From assembly GCF_000218685.1 (NCBI RefSeq), contig NW_006763295.1, positions 1,153,893-1,217,892 on the forward strand: a stretch of DNA of 64,000 bases, written 5' to 3'. Both the position numbers and the translations under genes were made by a program. The notes below the pieces were generated by a model. It was not told where the DNA came from. It was given only the letters and a program-made list of their open reading frames with translations, and did not search any database. This stretch comes from Serpula lacrymans var. lacrymans S7.9 (taxonomy: Eukaryota > Basidiomycota > Agaricomycetes > Boletales > Serpulaceae). Below, piece by piece: positions 47,489 through 59,681 of the stretch; the stretch's first letter is position 1, and each line of letters starts with the position of its first letter.

Positions 47489-48493
47489 ATCAGTGGCACT
47501 AACTATTTATTAACAGTCTAAAAGCATCTATTCATAGTTCAATCTGCGTCCATGTCTGCTGTATGTGCTTTCCTTTGGATCTGAGTTCTGGGTGTCGTAG
47601 ACACCTTGTCGCTACCGCTGTCACATTGTATATATAGAATTGTTCAAATATATCCTTTCAAAGCTGCGCAGTAGGCTGCGCGCAGCATGTTGAAGTACGG
47701 CTATAAATGATCATGTTGTTTTTGTTGAGGTCACACGTGGATGTCACGATGAGTTAACATCGACTTCGAATTCCATCATCCACGCGCGAAGTCACTATCA
47801 CGTACCGCACGGTAAACACAATCATTAGATGGAATGACAATCGCGTGGCTTCTCTTTGATAAACTATTATAATTTACATCATGATGCACTTCCGATACCG
47901 TCCCAAACGATATCATGTAGGCATGCACGACGAAAAATATTGTCCTTTTGGTTGACATCTACGTGGAGAGCAACAACCGATGATCAAAATGCATATGTAC
48001 AGTACCGTATGTACACCCACACTATCTACAAGCAGCCCTCCCAGCGAGATGCTTGGTGGTACTGATTACTTACTGGAAAGAACCCTGTGATATTTAATTA
48101 TATGCCAAAAAGAGAAGAAGAAAAAAGAAAAAAAAAAGTCTATGAGCGCGCATGCAAGACGAAGTAGCAGGAGGAACTGTGGTCTATGGAGATCAGAAAG
48201 CAACAAAAAGTATATCATGAGGTTCTGTCTACTCGAAAGCATCGCGATGAGAGAAAAAGGGTGTGAATGATGCATGTAAAGAGTGGAGTGATGCACGTGG
48301 AAGCATTGACATGAAGCCTTCATCGGTGTAACCCGACATGCAGCCACGTATTAACGGCCCCAGAACTTTGTGTTTCATGCATCGGCTGAAGGTCGTGGGC
48401 GGTGTTGGCTACATGGGTTGGGAATAGGAAAGTTCTTTCGGCCATTAATGTCGTAAACGAGAATACGAGAGGAGATGAGCGGCGATTAAGAGA
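47489..48493. other. Convergent intergenic region
   Basis: About 1 kb between the acetoacetyl-CoA synthetase stop and the stop of the first glutaredoxin-like gene. An A-rich run lies near 48115-48140. No supported gene. Confidence 0.5.
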
Positions 48494-49478
48494 CTATTTT
48501 CTTCCCTTCTTCTTCTTGGCACCGTCGATGACTGCTCCTGCGTCGGAAATCATTTTCTTTAGTTCGCCTGATTCGTGTAGTGAGCGGATTTCAGACATTG
48601 AGCCCACTGGCTTGCCGCCTACTAATAGAATGGGTAGTTCTGTGGACGAAGTGAGGCGGTGAAGTAGGGGCGTCAAAACCTCTGCGTCCTCTGAACAAAG
48701 AACATGAGTTGATGTAGGAGCAATGACAAAGAAAGAACAAACCTCTTTGGTCGACGTCAAATACCGTTGGCATGGGGCGTAACATCATATTAGCAAGTAT
48801 GAAGCGTACTTCACGAGAGGCAGCAGAGTGCAACTAGTGACGACAAGTCAGGACAGGTATAGGCACGAAGTAGTACAAGGTATGGCAAGGCACCTTTGTG
48901 AATAGGACGACAGGATGGCGTGCCCAGACCTCTTCCTCGATCTGGTGTACCTCCTCAGCGGCTCGTGTACTACGCGTGTCAAAGTCAAGAACGACCTGTG
49001 GGTCTATTGGCTTGGTCGGGTCAACCGAACGAGGGATCATGTTCTGTGGCAGGCTTGCAAGAAAGCTGGAGACGGCAGCAAGCTCCTGGGCAGGACTGAG
49101 CTCAACCTGTGGTCTTGTATTTGACTTGTGGTTCTGTGATGGAGGAAAACGGAAAACACGCGAGGAGGGAGTACGTGAGACGGGGTCGTGAGGGAGTACG
49201 GCGTGAGGAGGCTCGTGGTGGGTTGGGTCATTGCGGAGGGTGATGGGTGCGAGGTCTAGAGAAGGCTTTGCGACGAAGAGGATGTATGTGGAGAGGACGA
49301 TGAGGCCAAAGAGAGCGAGGAAAGTTGTCCTGTACCTGAGCTTTGGCTTTCTGATGGGATGGAGGGAGTGGAGGAGGGAGGACACGCTGAGGGGCGGGGA
49401 GGACATGGCAGAGGAGGGAGAAGGAGAGGAGTGGGTCGGAAGAGAGAACCGACTGGAAGGATTGCGGCGGTGGGCCAT
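48494..49478 (-). CDS. Membrane-anchored glutaredoxin-like protein lacking the active-site Cys
   Basis: Three exons (49478-48894, 48833-48743, 48690-48494) give 290 residues. The cytosolic N-terminus is Ser/Pro-rich, followed by one membrane anchor (TTFLALFGLIVLSTYILFVA, about residues 48-68), a lumenal linker, and a glutaredoxin fold at about 190-285. The layout is that of the secretory-pathway Grx6/Grx7 type. The fold reads HPVVLFTK, then LHSAASREVRFILANMMLRP, PTVFDVDQREDAEVLTPLL, LPILLVGGKPVGSMSEI. Where an active enzyme has K-S-Y-C-P-x-S, the simplest splice gives K-L-H-S, so the catalytic Cys is missing. Reading into the 60-base intron would give KVPCHT, but then a stop follows. The protein ends in a Lys-rich tail. 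It is a neighbour and paralogue of the gene at 50815-51676. Confidence 0.8.
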
Positions 49479-50814
49479 TGGTGTTAAATGAACGGAATAT
49501 TTGATTCGATTAGACGGTGTACCGAGATAACAAAGGATGAGAGAACAACGATTTATTATTTTTTATTATTTTCGTACTATTCGAGTCGTAGTAACCTGTC
49601 TTTCCCACGGCGGATATGGCCTCGATTACGTTTCAGGTATTCTTGAGTGATTGCCCACCATCGCTACTATCGTTGTTCGGTCCACCGCCTCTTCATACCA
49701 GTAGTAAGTTCATCCTACACACATTGCCTGCCTTGTTATCACAGAAACACAATGAACAGAACGCTTCTGGCACTATACCATCTTAATCACGATCCCTCTT
49801 TTTCTTATCGCGACGTTCGAGCAACCACTCGCCTCGTTCGCCGATATCTGCTTATTCCCCTCAGGGCCATCGTATTTACCTCCAGCCTGAGTCCTCGCAC
49901 GAACGTTGGCCCTCTACCCGAATCCGCTAGTACTAGTATAAACTAGAAGAAGTTGAGAAGTCGGCCTTAAAACTTGCTGATGACATGCTTTATGCAACGT
50001 CCATTCGACTTTTTTTCGGGGTGACTCCACCCTCTTTATACTTCTTTCATGGCGGTCCTACACGATGCCACTAACCTGGTCCTGGCCTCGCCCCAACTTG
50101 ATCATTATACCCGGCCTGTCAACTGACCAGGCAAATTCTCCTTGTTGTATTTACACGTTCCATACACGCCTTAGACGACCACATGCCAGTGATAACCATC
50201 CGCTAAAAGAAGGTCCCCCCTGTACGTGCTTGCAGCATTCCACTACCAACAAAGGAGTGACAGCCTTTGCCCCGTGCTGACTCATCCTGTCCTTTCCTTC
50301 GCAAGGTCCTATCAGCACTTCCCATCAGTTCCGTTTTGCGTCTGCTGTCCAAAGAACTAAACAATCATGCTTTCAACACAAGTCTAGAGCTCAAGCCTAA
50401 GGACCGCCGATAGCGCATCATTCACCGGTCGGCCATCTTCACCCGTATACGGCTTCCCCTCTCAGCTCAGCACCTTTCTCTCGCCGCATCGTCGTACCTG
50501 TCCATCTTATCTTTTGCACAGGCGCCAACTGATTGTCAGATGAAGCAAATGCCTGTGCCATTTCCGGTCCATGTTACCATCGGAACATTTCTACTTTAAT
50601 GATGCTTCATTTCAGGTAAGACGAACAGATGGGCGTTTTCATTGTGATAATGTTCATATGTACCTTTTTTGTCCATTATTCCAGAATATGTTACTCGTAT
50701 TGACATGGTAATCTCTGTTTTTCTTTTGACCCGTGCCTGGCAGACGAATAGAAGTGAGGTAGAAATACATTCTAATAATACAAGCAGAGCTCATGTGCAA
50801 AAAAGCTTGTAGCT
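49479..50814. other. Intergenic region between two glutaredoxin paralogues
   Basis: About 1.3 kb, T/C-rich on the plus strand, with no coding region that shows a family motif and no RNA gene that I can see. It contains the promoter of the first paralogue and the 3' flank of the second. Confidence 0.5.
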
Positions 50815-51676
50815 TCATGCTGCTACTCGGACCTGCTCTAATACCGTCATACCCGCATTCTCGAACATTCGCTTCAGCTTTCCCTGTGCATGTAGTACAT
50901 GGAGGTCATCTGACCCGCCAATGCTTTTACCCTTGAGTACGATGTTGGGGAATGTAGAGTGCTCGGTGAGGCGCGTGAGTATCAGCTTGATAAAGTCTCC
51001 GTCGTCTGAGAGAACCTTGGTGAATGGAAGGGCAAAAAAGACCGAGGGATAAAACTCACCTCGAAGATCAACCTCAATAATTTTTGGTGGAGGTGAGAGA
51101 TCATACGTAGCCAAAAGTTGTTTTGCCCTCCTCGAATGTCTAGAAACACCGTATTCTGGGTCTAACGATAGCACAACAAGGCGAAAACTTTGGTTACTTA
51201 CGGACAATACGACTGGGTTGTAAAGTTCCGCGTTAGCAACGGGCCATCAGGGACGATGTATGCGTACTGACTTTACTAAATACGACTAGAGGATACTCTT
51301 CCTTCAGTCTCCGTACGTACAATCTCCAATCAGGTGTATCTCCACCCAGATATATATCCATGTCCAATGGCTCAGACGGATCTAGGTCAATAGAGTGGGA
51401 CAGCATCCGGTCGTCGCCGCTCGTCACAAAGTGTAGCAGGCCATATATCTCATCAGGCGGGCTCCCACCCGACTTGACGAGCTGCACGATGCTCGCTCTC
51501 GAGAGCGTTGCGCCAAGCCCGCCAATGTCGAGTGCAGACGGAAGACCCCAGGGCGAGGCGAAGCAGAAGAAGGCTAGAGTGAGAAGGAGAGAGCCAATGA
51601 CGAGCAGTCGCCGGCGTCGAGGGAACGTGCGTTGGACGTTGGGGTTGGCTCTTCTGGGAGAACGGTCCGTCGCCAT
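50815..51676 (-). CDS. Membrane-anchored glutaredoxin (Grx6/7-like) with SYCP active site
   Basis: Four exons (51676-51272, 51212-51202, 51139-51060, 51005-50815) give 228 residues. A short basic N-terminus precedes one membrane span (LLVIGSLLLTLAFFCFASPW, about residues 24-43), then a lumenal linker and the glutaredoxin domain. Exon 2 is only 11 bases and encodes the active site: joining it gives VVFSK-SYCP-HSRRAKQLLA. Later motifs are PPKIIEVDLRDDGDFIKLIL, STFPNIVLKGKSIGGSDDL and LKRMFENAGM, all typical of Grx, with the TFPN cis-Pro region intact. The enzyme is expected to act on glutathione mixed disulfides in the ER/Golgi. The start chosen gives a compact signal anchor; an in-frame extension upstream lacks an ATG. 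Confidence 0.9.
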
Positions 51677-52428
51677 TGTAGTAGAAGAGAACTGTTGCGC
51701 GTTGCGGGGAGCTTTGGTCAATAAGGATACGAGCGAGATCGTTGCATGTAATATCCGTAGCGGGACCAGTGTGGAGCAAGAAGATAAAGCTCGGGGCGGG
51801 ATCGTCCCAGAGAGCACTGTCCGATACGTGGCCTGGGTGGGGTGGAAAAGAAAGGAAAAGCGCTAAAATGGTATGTACGGCGTCTACAGTGCCTTTTGAG
51901 AATAACTGGCTCATCCAGGCACTTGTCTCGCTTCACTTGACGGATACAAAACCGGGTTGCCGCGGGATTACCAGCCCCGAGACAAGTACAGCGTCCGTCA
52001 ATGTCCTTGTAACAGGGGAAACACGAAGGTATCACTTTCGAACTTTCTCTGCATGCCAGCGACTCGGTTTATGATTCACACCAACAGAACACCAATGTTT
52101 TCCGTGAAATTATGGGACGGCTTTCTCAAGGTCTATGACAGACTGTCGTCAGCTGGCCATGTTTGAAATCCCGTCTCGGCGTTTCGAGCCCGCCATCCGC
52201 AACTTTCTAAAGAACAGCATTCGGTAAACTTTTATCGCAGCACTTCCAGACCAATGGGCACCAGCCAACACGCAAGAGCCCAAGGTACGAAATATATAAA
52301 ACCTAAACAAGTGGGATACAGTGAGAATGCACTTCGCAATACAGTGTATGTCCACAAGACAGATAAAAATATCATCGCGACATGTCCAATCATGGAGAAT
52401 TAGTCCGACAGATTTCCTACGCTCTCAA
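51677..52428. other. Intergenic region
   Basis: About 750 bases upstream of the second glutaredoxin gene and downstream of the beta-galactosidase gene. No supported gene, RNA or repeat. Confidence 0.5.
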
Positions 52429-55400
52429 TTATGAAGCCCCTGGGCGTGGCGTCCACGGCGGCATTGGTTGGTTCACGACGGCAGCCATGCTGCTCTCAAC
52501 CTGGGCCAACACCTCGAGCGCGATTGAGCTAAGTTTTGCACCCTCATTTTCGTGAGCCCAGAGTGAGACGGCGAGCGTATTCAGGCCGTTGTAGTTCAAA
52601 ATGCCTTGTGCTGTTTCAACACCAAGGAAAATTCAGGTCAGCACAAAGAGAACAATGACTTCTGGTTCGTTACGCACGGACGGGAAAGGCCTGTTGTGGA
52701 CCGACGCTGTTGACTGTTCAACAGATGGTTAGTGATCGCCCTCGCACTGGTAAGATAAATTCCTGTCAACATCACTTACCGTATTTACCAAATTGATATC
52801 CGTTGACGTAGAACTACCAAAGGAACAGAATAATCAGCTCCGAATGCTGTGACAATCTAAAAGGGAACTTACCTGAGAACGGAAGTAAGGGTTGGTTGTC
52901 ATGTTGGTAGTGACGATTGCCATTGGGTAGTCCACACCTGAAGGTATGTCCAGCTCGAAAGTTGTCCTAAAGAGTAATAGGTGGTTATCGTACGACTCCA
53001 AAAAAGTTAATAAGAAGTCTACCTATAGAAGCTTACGCCAGCACTAGATATGCCGTTTGTAGGCAGACCATCAGCCCAGTAAGAATCATCAAAATCAGGA
53101 AGGTGCCATCCTGGGGACATTTCATTAATATAGTTCATAATGATATAATCGAAGTGGTACTACCTTGCCGCTCGCCGTAAAGACCACCCTCGTTCAATGG
53201 ACCTCGGGTAGTGTCCACGTACTGTGGCACCATATTAGGGTTGATAACAGCTCACAAGATATGACTCACATCTTCTCCGCCCAAGTTACCAATCACCTTC
53301 CAAAGATCAACGGTCGTAGCGTTACTTCCCTCAAATGAGTAACTCAACAATCCTCTAGGTGCCTTGAAGTCATCAGAAGCGGCCGTCCAGTCCTCTTCGT
53401 ATCCCATGTGATCTTGTAAGATCGTCAATACATGGGCGGACCCCTTGCTGAGAGTTCCAGGGAAGGAGAAAGAACTCTGATAGCTCTCGTACACGGCATC
53501 GCCAACCCACGACCCTATAAACGACGAATCTAGCCAGACGGAGTATCCAAACGCGGAGCCACCTTGAACATTGAGGGTAAAGCCTGTCTCGGCGCCCAAT
53601 GAAGTGAAATGTGCGCGCCAGAGGATATTGCCGGTATGGTACCCATAGTCACCAGCATAAAGGACAACTGGAGTGCTAGGTTGAGTAGGATTGACTGTCG
53701 TTGTGTGGTTTGCCGTGGTCCAAGAAGAATCGTCATAAGTAGGCGTAATTTCAGGTAAGCTATCTGCTGTTTTCTACAGGCCACTCTTACTCAGCATTGC
53801 GTTTACTATATACTATGGAGAGTCACTCACCCATGTAAGGCTCTCCAAGGTTGGGATGTTCACTTGGGGAAGTGATACAGTCTTTTCTGCTGTCAGGGTC
53901 CCATAGGAGGTCTTTTCGAGTGTCAGTGGCTCCCCATTGAAAGTGACCTGAGCCGAAGATGCTGCCGGAGCAATGATCTCGAATGATGCAGTGCTATTCA
54001 AGTCACCCAAAAGGGCGAGCGTGCTGCCAGACACATCAACAGATCGAATGAAATAGCCGCCTTTGACAAGAATCGGGTCTGCAGTGCTGTAATTAGCATA
54101 GGCACCTGTGGTAGGCGGATAGAGAACCCAGAACTCGTATGCGTTGGCTCGATCTATGAAGAAATCCTTCAATGTGTGCTCCACAAAGAATATAGAGTCC
54201 ATATTTACCCAGGATGTACAAAAGGACATCCGAGCCAACTTCGACGACAGTCTGACCAGTAGTCGTGTACTGGATAACCAGGTTGGTGGAATTGATCGTC
54301 TCGGACTTGAGCTGCTCAGAACCCGAAACGACAGTCGCGGCTGGAACAGTTCCATCGAATTTGAAAGCGGTCTCATGTAGCTCGCCCGCGTTGCCATAAA
54401 CCACGATGATATCTCGGCCATCGATGGTCGCCCTGGGACTGAATCAGTAACACAAAACTTGTTAATTCAAAAGAGTCCAAACCAAGTCGTGATCTCTGCT
54501 GTCGAATACAGCAATGTATTTGCACCAGCAGCGTAGTCTACGACGTGAACTTTCGAGTCTTTCCCGTCTAGCGTGAGTTGGCCTCCAAGTACCGGAACGG
54601 TAAGATTTCCGACACTCGTCGGTAGCGTCAAAGTATACATTTCCATTGCATTGGAAGACGCGTTCGCTTGCCTATAAATTCGTCAAAATCCTGTCATGTA
54701 TTTTAGTTTCAACGTCGATCACGTACCTGATGACATAGAATCCAGTTTGGTTCCCGACCACATCAAGCACCTGCGTGGTCAGGAGAGCCTGATTGCCAGT
54801 AAATGCACCTTGGTTGCTGTACGAATTCATTGGGCGTGTCGTCAGGTATGCTGGGCTGACACGGAGGAAGTTTGCTTGAAGTTTCAATTCGTAATATTTC
54901 TCGCGCAGAGTTCTATCTTCAGCGATCGCAGAACCCTCCACATGAAGGTTAGAACCTATACACACATAATCCAAATATAGTAAACCCACATAGTCGTAGC
55001 TTGTATAGACTCCTGGGTGAGCGATCCCTCCTATAGAACATCGTAAGATGACATGCAACCATAAGATAACTTTGTGTTCTCACCCCAGTTTGTACCACCG
55101 TAAATCATATACAAGTTGAGGTAGGTTGTAGACGTAGCCAATTCATTCTTGTAAAATACTATTCTTCTTAGGCCTTTGCTACACGGGCACCAGCTCATGA
55201 CTCACCTCGTTCAAAGTCAGGTCCGGTTAAAATAGCGCAAGTATCATATCCAGAACCGCCCCTGAAAGTTCGGCACAATTAGTACTTTCGAGAAATAATG
55301 CAGGAGATAATTACCATCCATCAAAGGCGCCACCCTGGTATTCGTAAACTGCATTCGGCTCTTCTGGAGCGTATTCCTCGTGAGCACTCCAGAAGTAACT

Positions 55401-56563
55401 ATACATTATTTGAGTTGGGCCAATATAAGTTAAGTGAGTCATTTGCATACGTCGGTACAGCATTCGAAGCCCATGTATAAGGGCTCGAGCAATCGAAGCC
55501 GTTGGGATAGGAATCGTAACCTAGGGCACATTGTTTAGTCTCTAGTTTAACGATGAAACAATAATTGCGTACCCCAGATATTTACAGTCAAATAATGACC
55601 TTCCGGCGAGGCATCGTTAAAGGTAATAGGAACTTTGATGCCAGCTGTACGCTAAAAAAACCTTGAATGAGATGCTGCGATCAAAACAGAAAAGGCTGCA
55701 TACCCAGGCCGACAACAGTTCTGCCTCATAGGTGAAATCTTCCGAGTAGCCAGGTGCCCACCCAGTATATTCATTTTCGGACTACGTGATCTAAAATGAG
55801 ATATCGTTCACTATATGCGAAAATATGAAGGCTACCTGGACCAATATGATAGGACCTCCATTAGTGATTTGATTTTCAGCCAGGATATGCGCAGTTGTTG
55901 ATACATAGTTTTGCCAGGCCTCATAATATGTAGTGTTCGACGTCCTCCACAAGCTAGGAGTATAGGTACCCCATCCAGGGAAACCGCCGGCTGTAGTCTC
56001 GGCATTGATGTACGGGCCTTGAAACGAAGGTCAGTCAAGGACTTGCACGCATATGTTGAATTTTAATGCACCTGGTCGCGCCATGAGGTATATGCCTGCT
56101 TCCATTGCCGCGTCGAAGAATGGCTGCAAGTCGCGGAAACCCTCGAACGAGATTACACCACGCTTGGGCTCAACGATTCCCCAGAATACATAAAATGAGA
56201 CAGTGTTAAAGCCCATGGACTTGACCTTTTGGAGGATGTCGAGATAAAGACTCTGAGATGGCATGCTAATGTGTAGAACATTGGGACCAGGACAGTTGGT
56301 GGTTATCAAACTCATACCGGTATGGATGCACTTCCCCACTGAACATGAACATGCGCTCTCCATTGATCATCAGAGAGTATTCATCCCATGTAACCTATCG
56401 CAGCCACATGCTTCAGAGAGATTCGAATCATCAAAAGAGAACTCACATTCGTCTGCAAGCCATCAGTATCCCTGATAATATTGAGTTTTTGTACAGAGCG
56501 TGGTTTGGACGAAGCTAAGACAAGAGTCGCGCTCAGAAGCGCGACGAGCTTTGAGAACAACAT
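52429..56563 (-). CDS. Secreted beta-galactosidase, glycoside hydrolase family 35
   Basis: This extracellular enzyme releases terminal beta-galactose from plant polysaccharides or lactose. The ATG at 56563 begins a signal peptide ([19 protein letters not shown]). Early exons read [20 protein letters not shown] and [20 protein letters not shown], then [20 protein letters not shown] and [16 protein letters not shown], classic GH35 blocks. The proton donor lies in SENEYTGW (near 55770) and the nucleophile Glu in [12 protein letters not shown] (near 55341). The C-terminal half reads as jelly-roll beta domains ([32 protein letters not shown], and [20 protein letters not shown] near the end). Many introns of about 50-60 bases interrupt it. 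I followed the frame at both ends and the active site but did not fix every exon, so total length (about 1,000 residues) is an estimate. Confidence 0.92.
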
Positions 56564-57698
56564 CTGCAGACTACTGCGACGCTCCCAACGGTCGTTTTCA
56601 CGACCCACGAACTACGGGCATTTAAAGCAGGCTGGATATTTCCCCGAAGAATCCATCGTCCTGGAAGTCAAATGACTAAGATAATATGTTGAACTATGTT
56701 CCATTTCATGTGTAAACGCCGTAAATGGACCTCAACGCGAGATGCGAAGCAGTCAAGACCGCCAGCGTGAGGTCCTGAAGTAGTCTGGTGACCAGGTCAA
56801 GTTCAGGGAAGAGAACAGATGTATGTAACCGGGCCGCCAGAGTTCACAAGGCCTTGGATGCGTTCGCCCGCGTGTATTGTAGTAGTAGGAAGCCTTTTGC
56901 TATTCAAGACAAACTTAAGACTTTACAAATGGCGGGCCGCAAGAGTCTTGGTTGGATATGACGCTCCGTTTGCACTTTTTTTCAAAGTGCGACAGCGAGA
57001 AATTTTCGGTGCGAAATATGGTGGATTGCGCAAAAAACAGACGAAAATTCGCGCGATATAGGGCAGCTGCGCGAACAAGAGACGAAAAACCCACACGAAA
57101 TGACACCAAGTCAAGTTACTCTAGCTAGATCCTACTAAGTAAATTGTACTAGAGCAGCATAAAAACTCAATCTAGGCTTTACTTGAACCTAGTTTTAACT
57201 CGAGGGGAACAGCTCAACATTAAAAGCCATTGGATTGTAGAGTAAACGAGAACAAAAAACCCGGATATACTTTAAGGAATGTAGTATTAGAAAAGATTGT
57301 AAGCAGATAAAAAAGAGCGGTCAGAAATCAACAGGAAGGATTAGTTGCTCGGCTCAGGTACTGATGTAGGGCCAAATAAGCTCAAGTAGGTCAAAGTCAG
57401 CTTGCCATGGGTTCCTAAAAAAAGCCGGATCCTGCAATAACCAAGACGGATATCTGGTCTCGCCGTTCTCCACCCGGATATACTTGGCAGGTCGTGATAT
57501 CAGAGGAGTACTTTGTAGCTGAGGGCTGTTGGGGGGGGATTCCGACTCGGCTTTCAAGAACACTAAATCAAACATGGTGGGTCAGCAGGCCTTCAACCGC
57601 AATGCAATCCGTTGCTTACAAGGTTCCCTCATTTTCGGATCCACCTTGTCATCAACGAACTGACAAATTATGACATTTGTTTAGAGTATGAGAAAACA
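56564..57698. other. Intergenic region upstream of the beta-galactosidase gene
   Basis: About 1.1 kb. An unassigned minus-strand ORF of 73 codons (57354-57575, ending LLELIWPYIST) has no family that I know. Otherwise I see nothing beyond a presumed promoter on the left and AT-rich repeat-like DNA on the right. Confidence 0.45.
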
Positions 57699-57771
57699 TG
57701 CATTGGCCAGGGCTTGAACCTGGGACTCCAGCTTTCATGGTCTGGTGCTTTACCAACTAAGCTACCAAGGC
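57699..57771 (-). tRNA. Degenerate tRNA-like sequence, probable pseudogene or SINE-type block
   Basis: The acceptor pairs GCCTTGG/CCAATGC with one mismatch. The D arm GCTT/AAGC and T arm CCAGG/CCTGG with TTCAAGC are good. The anticodon arm does not close properly (CCAG pairs with CTGG only with a shifted loop) and position 33 is C. Pol III box sequences are nevertheless preserved. It resembles the block at 36557-36629 in overall condition. Confidence 0.5.
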
Positions 57772-57855
57772 GTACTTGGAAAGCATACTGATTGGTTGCA
57801 TGCCCAGAAGGTCCAGAATCACTGTACATGGGTGTGGATCCCATTGTGTTGTGAT

Positions 57856-59681
57856 ACGATGTCATGCACCAAAGTTGATTGGTAGCATGGACAGGTGTCA
57901 ATAACGAAGCGAATATTCAAAAAGACTCGCCTTTGCGCCACACAGGCACAGTGCCACGTGGAATAGTAATTAATATTGCCCTTTTTGAACTTGTGGCTGA
58001 TCAGCATCACCTCTATTAGGCAATCCAGTCACGCTCACCTTTGCTTTTCCATCCGGTACTTTCCGCATTTCGGCATTTCGGCAAATTTTCGCGTCGCCAC
58101 TGGCTACACATTGCATTGCGCCCTCGCTTTTGTCGTTTCCCTTACTCCCCTTCCTTTGCCTAGCCCCACCATGGGCCCCTTCCTCTCCTTTTTATTCTCA
58201 CCCGACGGTCGTTTCTGGGTCCCCATTTTAGTTCACCTCCTCGTCACCTCCACCCTCCTCCTCCTCATCTTCTTTGCACCCCCACCATTTCTGATGTCAC
58301 CACTTCCTATCCGCTTCCGTCGCCGATCCGTTGACTACCACGTGCCACTGCTGATATCAGCAAAGCCCCGGCGGCCGGTCCAAATAGGGCAACAGGTCCA
58401 TCTTCATGACGTCGATCTGCCATCATATACTATCAAAACATCGGTCGCTCGTCTTGCCTGGTTGGAGCGTGGGTGGGTAATTTTTGAGCTGGAGAAGGTT
58501 CATCCCCTTGCGTCGCCCATGTTCATCGCTGTCCCATTCACTTGGGTACACTTATCATTTGTCCATCGTCTTCGCTACAGCTACACCTACCACACGCTGC
58601 CTGGGACTCACTTGTTCCAAATTGGAACTACTCCTCTCCCTCCCTCGTTTGATCAGGTGGTCCAACACAACCAGTCCATTGGTAAGGCCATGGAACTGTC
58701 AGATTTGGACTAGGTGGTGGACCGGTGGCTCCAGTTTCTTTTTTTCAGCAGAACATTCATTTACAGTGCGATTATTTTTGATTTTTGAATCATTTTTATG
58801 GACACATATTTTTTTAGAATGCCTGACTGACAATAAAGGAACTGTGTTGATACTGATAGTGTTTTGCTTTGCCCTTTTTTTACTGCATCTTCCCATGACA
58901 TCATGATTTTCTTGCTCTCTTTTTGCTATTGGACTTTACTTTATGGCTGTACAAACCTGTGACATTACTCACAGCATTTATTGTTCTATCCCTTTCTTTT
59001 CTTTTTTTGACAATCTTATCCTGTACTACCTACGCAGGATTCGTCAGCGTACATTCCTTCCTTCATATTCTTTCTCATTCTCTTTGCACAGCTATACTGT
59101 GCATAGCCTACTTCTCTTTTACTATATAAACCCCTGTATTTTACCTTGTAAAAACAACAAGAACTCGATTCCAGACTTCTTCTCTAATCTTAAGTCCACT
59201 TCTTACTGCTACTTGTGATCCAGTGTGGTCACAACACTTCCCACTTCTACCACTGTTAACTGCTGTCATCGTCACTCGTCACTTTTGAAAGTGATTGTCA
59301 TCCCCTTCGATTAGAGTCCTTCTGAGCACTACAGTTTGTGCGTCAGGAGCCTGCTATCACTGGGAACCTCGTCACCTCGTCATCCTCGTTGTTCTCAAAT
59401 CTACCTTGTGCTACGATTAGCAAGGTAGTGCTCGTCTATACTCGCCACAAACCCCCTATCTTTCTATAAATTCAACTATCCCTCCTCCTCAAAACCCACA
59501 CTCATACACCACTGGGTTTTACTTTGAAGGATCTTTATACGTACCACCCCACGAACAACCAGACCACTCCACTGTTCTAGGAGGCAAAGCCCATAAACAA
59601 GTTCCGTGGAATCTGGGAGGATTGTGTGTTAGTTTGTTTTGTGTGTGGTTTTCTAACAACAGTTCTCATCATCGACACCGT
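57856..59681 (+). mobile_element. LTR-like repeat, copy B (1,818 bases)
   Basis: The element is 57860-59677, starting TGTCATGCACC and ending CATCGACA. Its left flank is ACGA (57856-57859) but its right flank is CCGT (59678-59681), so the flanks do not match each other. They match the flanks of copy C instead. A TATATAAA box lies at 59123-59130, and an AATAAA word lies near 58838. It carries a 245-codon ORF. Copy C has the same length and identical ORF translations in inverted orientation. No primer-binding site or polyprotein is attached, so it is best described as a solo LTR. Confidence 0.85.
57976..58713 (+). CDS. 245-residue ORF inside LTR-like copy B, unknown
   Basis: Starts MPFLNLWLISITSIRQ and ends GKAMELSDLD. 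Two hydrophobic stretches (ALAFVVSLTPLPLP; LVTSTLLLLIFFAPPPFL) could be membrane segments. Its translation is identical to the ORF in copy C and about 90 percent identical to that in copy A. No family is recognised, and it may be non-coding LTR sequence. Confidence 0.4.
   Translation: MPFLNLWLISITSIRQSSHAHLCFSIRYFPHFGISANFRVATGYTLHCALAFVVSLTPLPLPSPTMGPFLSFLFSPDGRFWVPILVHLLVTSTLLLLIFFAPPPFLMSPLPIRFRRRSVDYHVPLLISAKPRRPVQIGQQVHLHDVDLPSYTIKTSVARLAWLERGWVIFELEKVHPLASPMFIAVPFTWVHLSFVHRLRYSYTYHTLPGTHLFQIGTTPLPPSFDQVVQHNQSIGKAMELSDLD

Noticed and set aside
49647..49946. 99-codon plus-strand ORF between the glutaredoxin genes
   Set aside because: No motif, no clear promoter, and composition like its flanks; not distinguishable from chance.
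58484..58906. 140-codon ORF in LTR-like copy B (and its twin in copy C)
   Set aside because: It overlaps the 245-codon frame in another register and is broken in copy A (only a 101-codon remnant remains), so it is not supported as a gene.
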